Notes under the pieces: generated by a model | Told to the model about the DNA's origin: nothing | Database searches by the model: none | The model's input: the letters and a program-made list of their open reading frames with translations, nothing else | Assembly (NCBI RefSeq): GCF_030406385.1 | Contig: NZ_JAUEPM010000007.1 | Span: 124,001-188,000 of the forward strand | Direction of reading: 5' to 3' | Origin: Microbacterium oryzae | Lineage (GTDB): Bacteria > Actinomycetota > Actinomycetes > Actinomycetales > Microbacteriaceae | DNA: 64,000 nucleotides | Made by a program: the position numbers and the translations under genes | Shown: positions 63,812 to 64,000 of the stretch, piece after piece | How the letters are laid out: each line of letters starts with the position of its first letter | How positions within the stretch are numbered: the stretch's first letter is position 1

Positions 63812-64000
63812 GTGGAACTCAGCGACTACATCCGCGTTCTGCGCAAGAACTGGATTGTCATACTCGTAATTACGCTCGTCGGGGTCGGCGCTGCGGCAGT
63901 CTACTCACTGACACGGACCCCTCTTTACGAGTCTACGAGCGAGGTGATGATCTCGTCTCAAGCTGGCTCAACGATCGCAGAACAGCAGCAGGGTAATAGC
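63812..64000 (+). CDS. Wzz/CapC-type polysaccharide chain-length determinant, N-terminal fragment
   Basis: The first 63 codons, cut by the window edge. It starts at GTG after GAAGGGG. VELSDYIRVLRKNWIVILVI then TLVGVGAAAVYSLTRTPLYE is the classical Wzz N-terminus: a short cytoplasmic stretch, one membrane helix, then the periplasmic-type loop with PLYESTSEVMIS. In actinobacteria these are often fused to a C-terminal BY-kinase, which cannot be checked here. Confidence 0.88.
   Translation, partial: MELSDYIRVLRKNWIVILVITLVGVGAAAVYSLTRTPLYESTSEVMISSQAGSTIAEQQQGNS

Overview
The window is high-GC DNA from an actinomycete, most likely Microbacteriaceae and probably Microbacterium or a close relative. 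The evidence is the gene order (guaA/DUF3817, guaB with guaB3, rplM-rpsI-glmM, and tsaD-rimI-tsaB-tsaE-alr-acpS-glmS), a groES gene under two CIRCE sites, GTG starts and many ATGA/GTGA gene overlaps. At least 13 genes have a TANNNT -10 box only 6-7 bases before the start codon, the arrangement of leaderless actinobacterial mRNAs.

Region 1 (1-23.7 kb) is mostly core. It holds the end of guaA, a DUF3817 protein, a flavin reductase, a SURF1 protein, guaB3 and guaB; a leaderless Mn/Zn ABC operon (7.3-8.2 kb) with an operator over its start codon; rarD and an MscS channel; groES; a THUMP-like methyltransferase; and the tRNA t6A/cell-wall operon tsaD-rimI-tsaB / tsaE-alr-acpS / glmS. A sugar-acid locus follows: kdgD is intact, but the aldehyde dehydrogenase and a GntR regulator survive only as fragments flanking a 73-bp tandem repeat array. 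coaA and a ppx/gppA phosphatase close the region.

Region 2 (23.8-51.9 kb) is an accessory sulfatase island. It has six Cys-type sulfatases, the formylglycine-generating enzyme (FGE) that activates them, a GPH symporter, a peptide/oligosaccharide-type ABC transporter with fused ATPases, a CUT1 sugar ABC transporter without its own ATPase, and five regulators from five families (LacI, TetR, PadR, short GntR, ROK). Each regulator lies in, or directly beside, a sulfatase or transporter unit. No glycoside hydrolase is visible, so the island looks built to import or desulfate small sulfated compounds rather than to depolymerise a polysaccharide. nhaA and a secreted Lys-Pro-Asp-Gly-rich protein sit in the middle.

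Region 3 (51.9-64 kb) mixes surface functions and core genes: two acyltransferase-3 membrane proteins around a gene-poor 0.9-kb stretch, a multiply frameshifted SGNH-hydrolase pseudogene, a membrane-anchored coiled-coil protein, glmM-rpsI-rplM, and the start of an exopolysaccharide locus (sugar transferase, CPBP protease, low-MW tyrosine phosphatase, Wzz-like protein running off the end).

Intergenic spaces carry several short repeat families: a GGACGTTGAGCGAGCGAAGC family in tandem and inverted arrays at five places, a 79-80-bp element with inverted ends at two places, two other ~80-bp palindromic elements, and the 73-bp array. These repeats, the density of leaderless promoters and the sulfatase/FGE island are the most interesting parts of the window.
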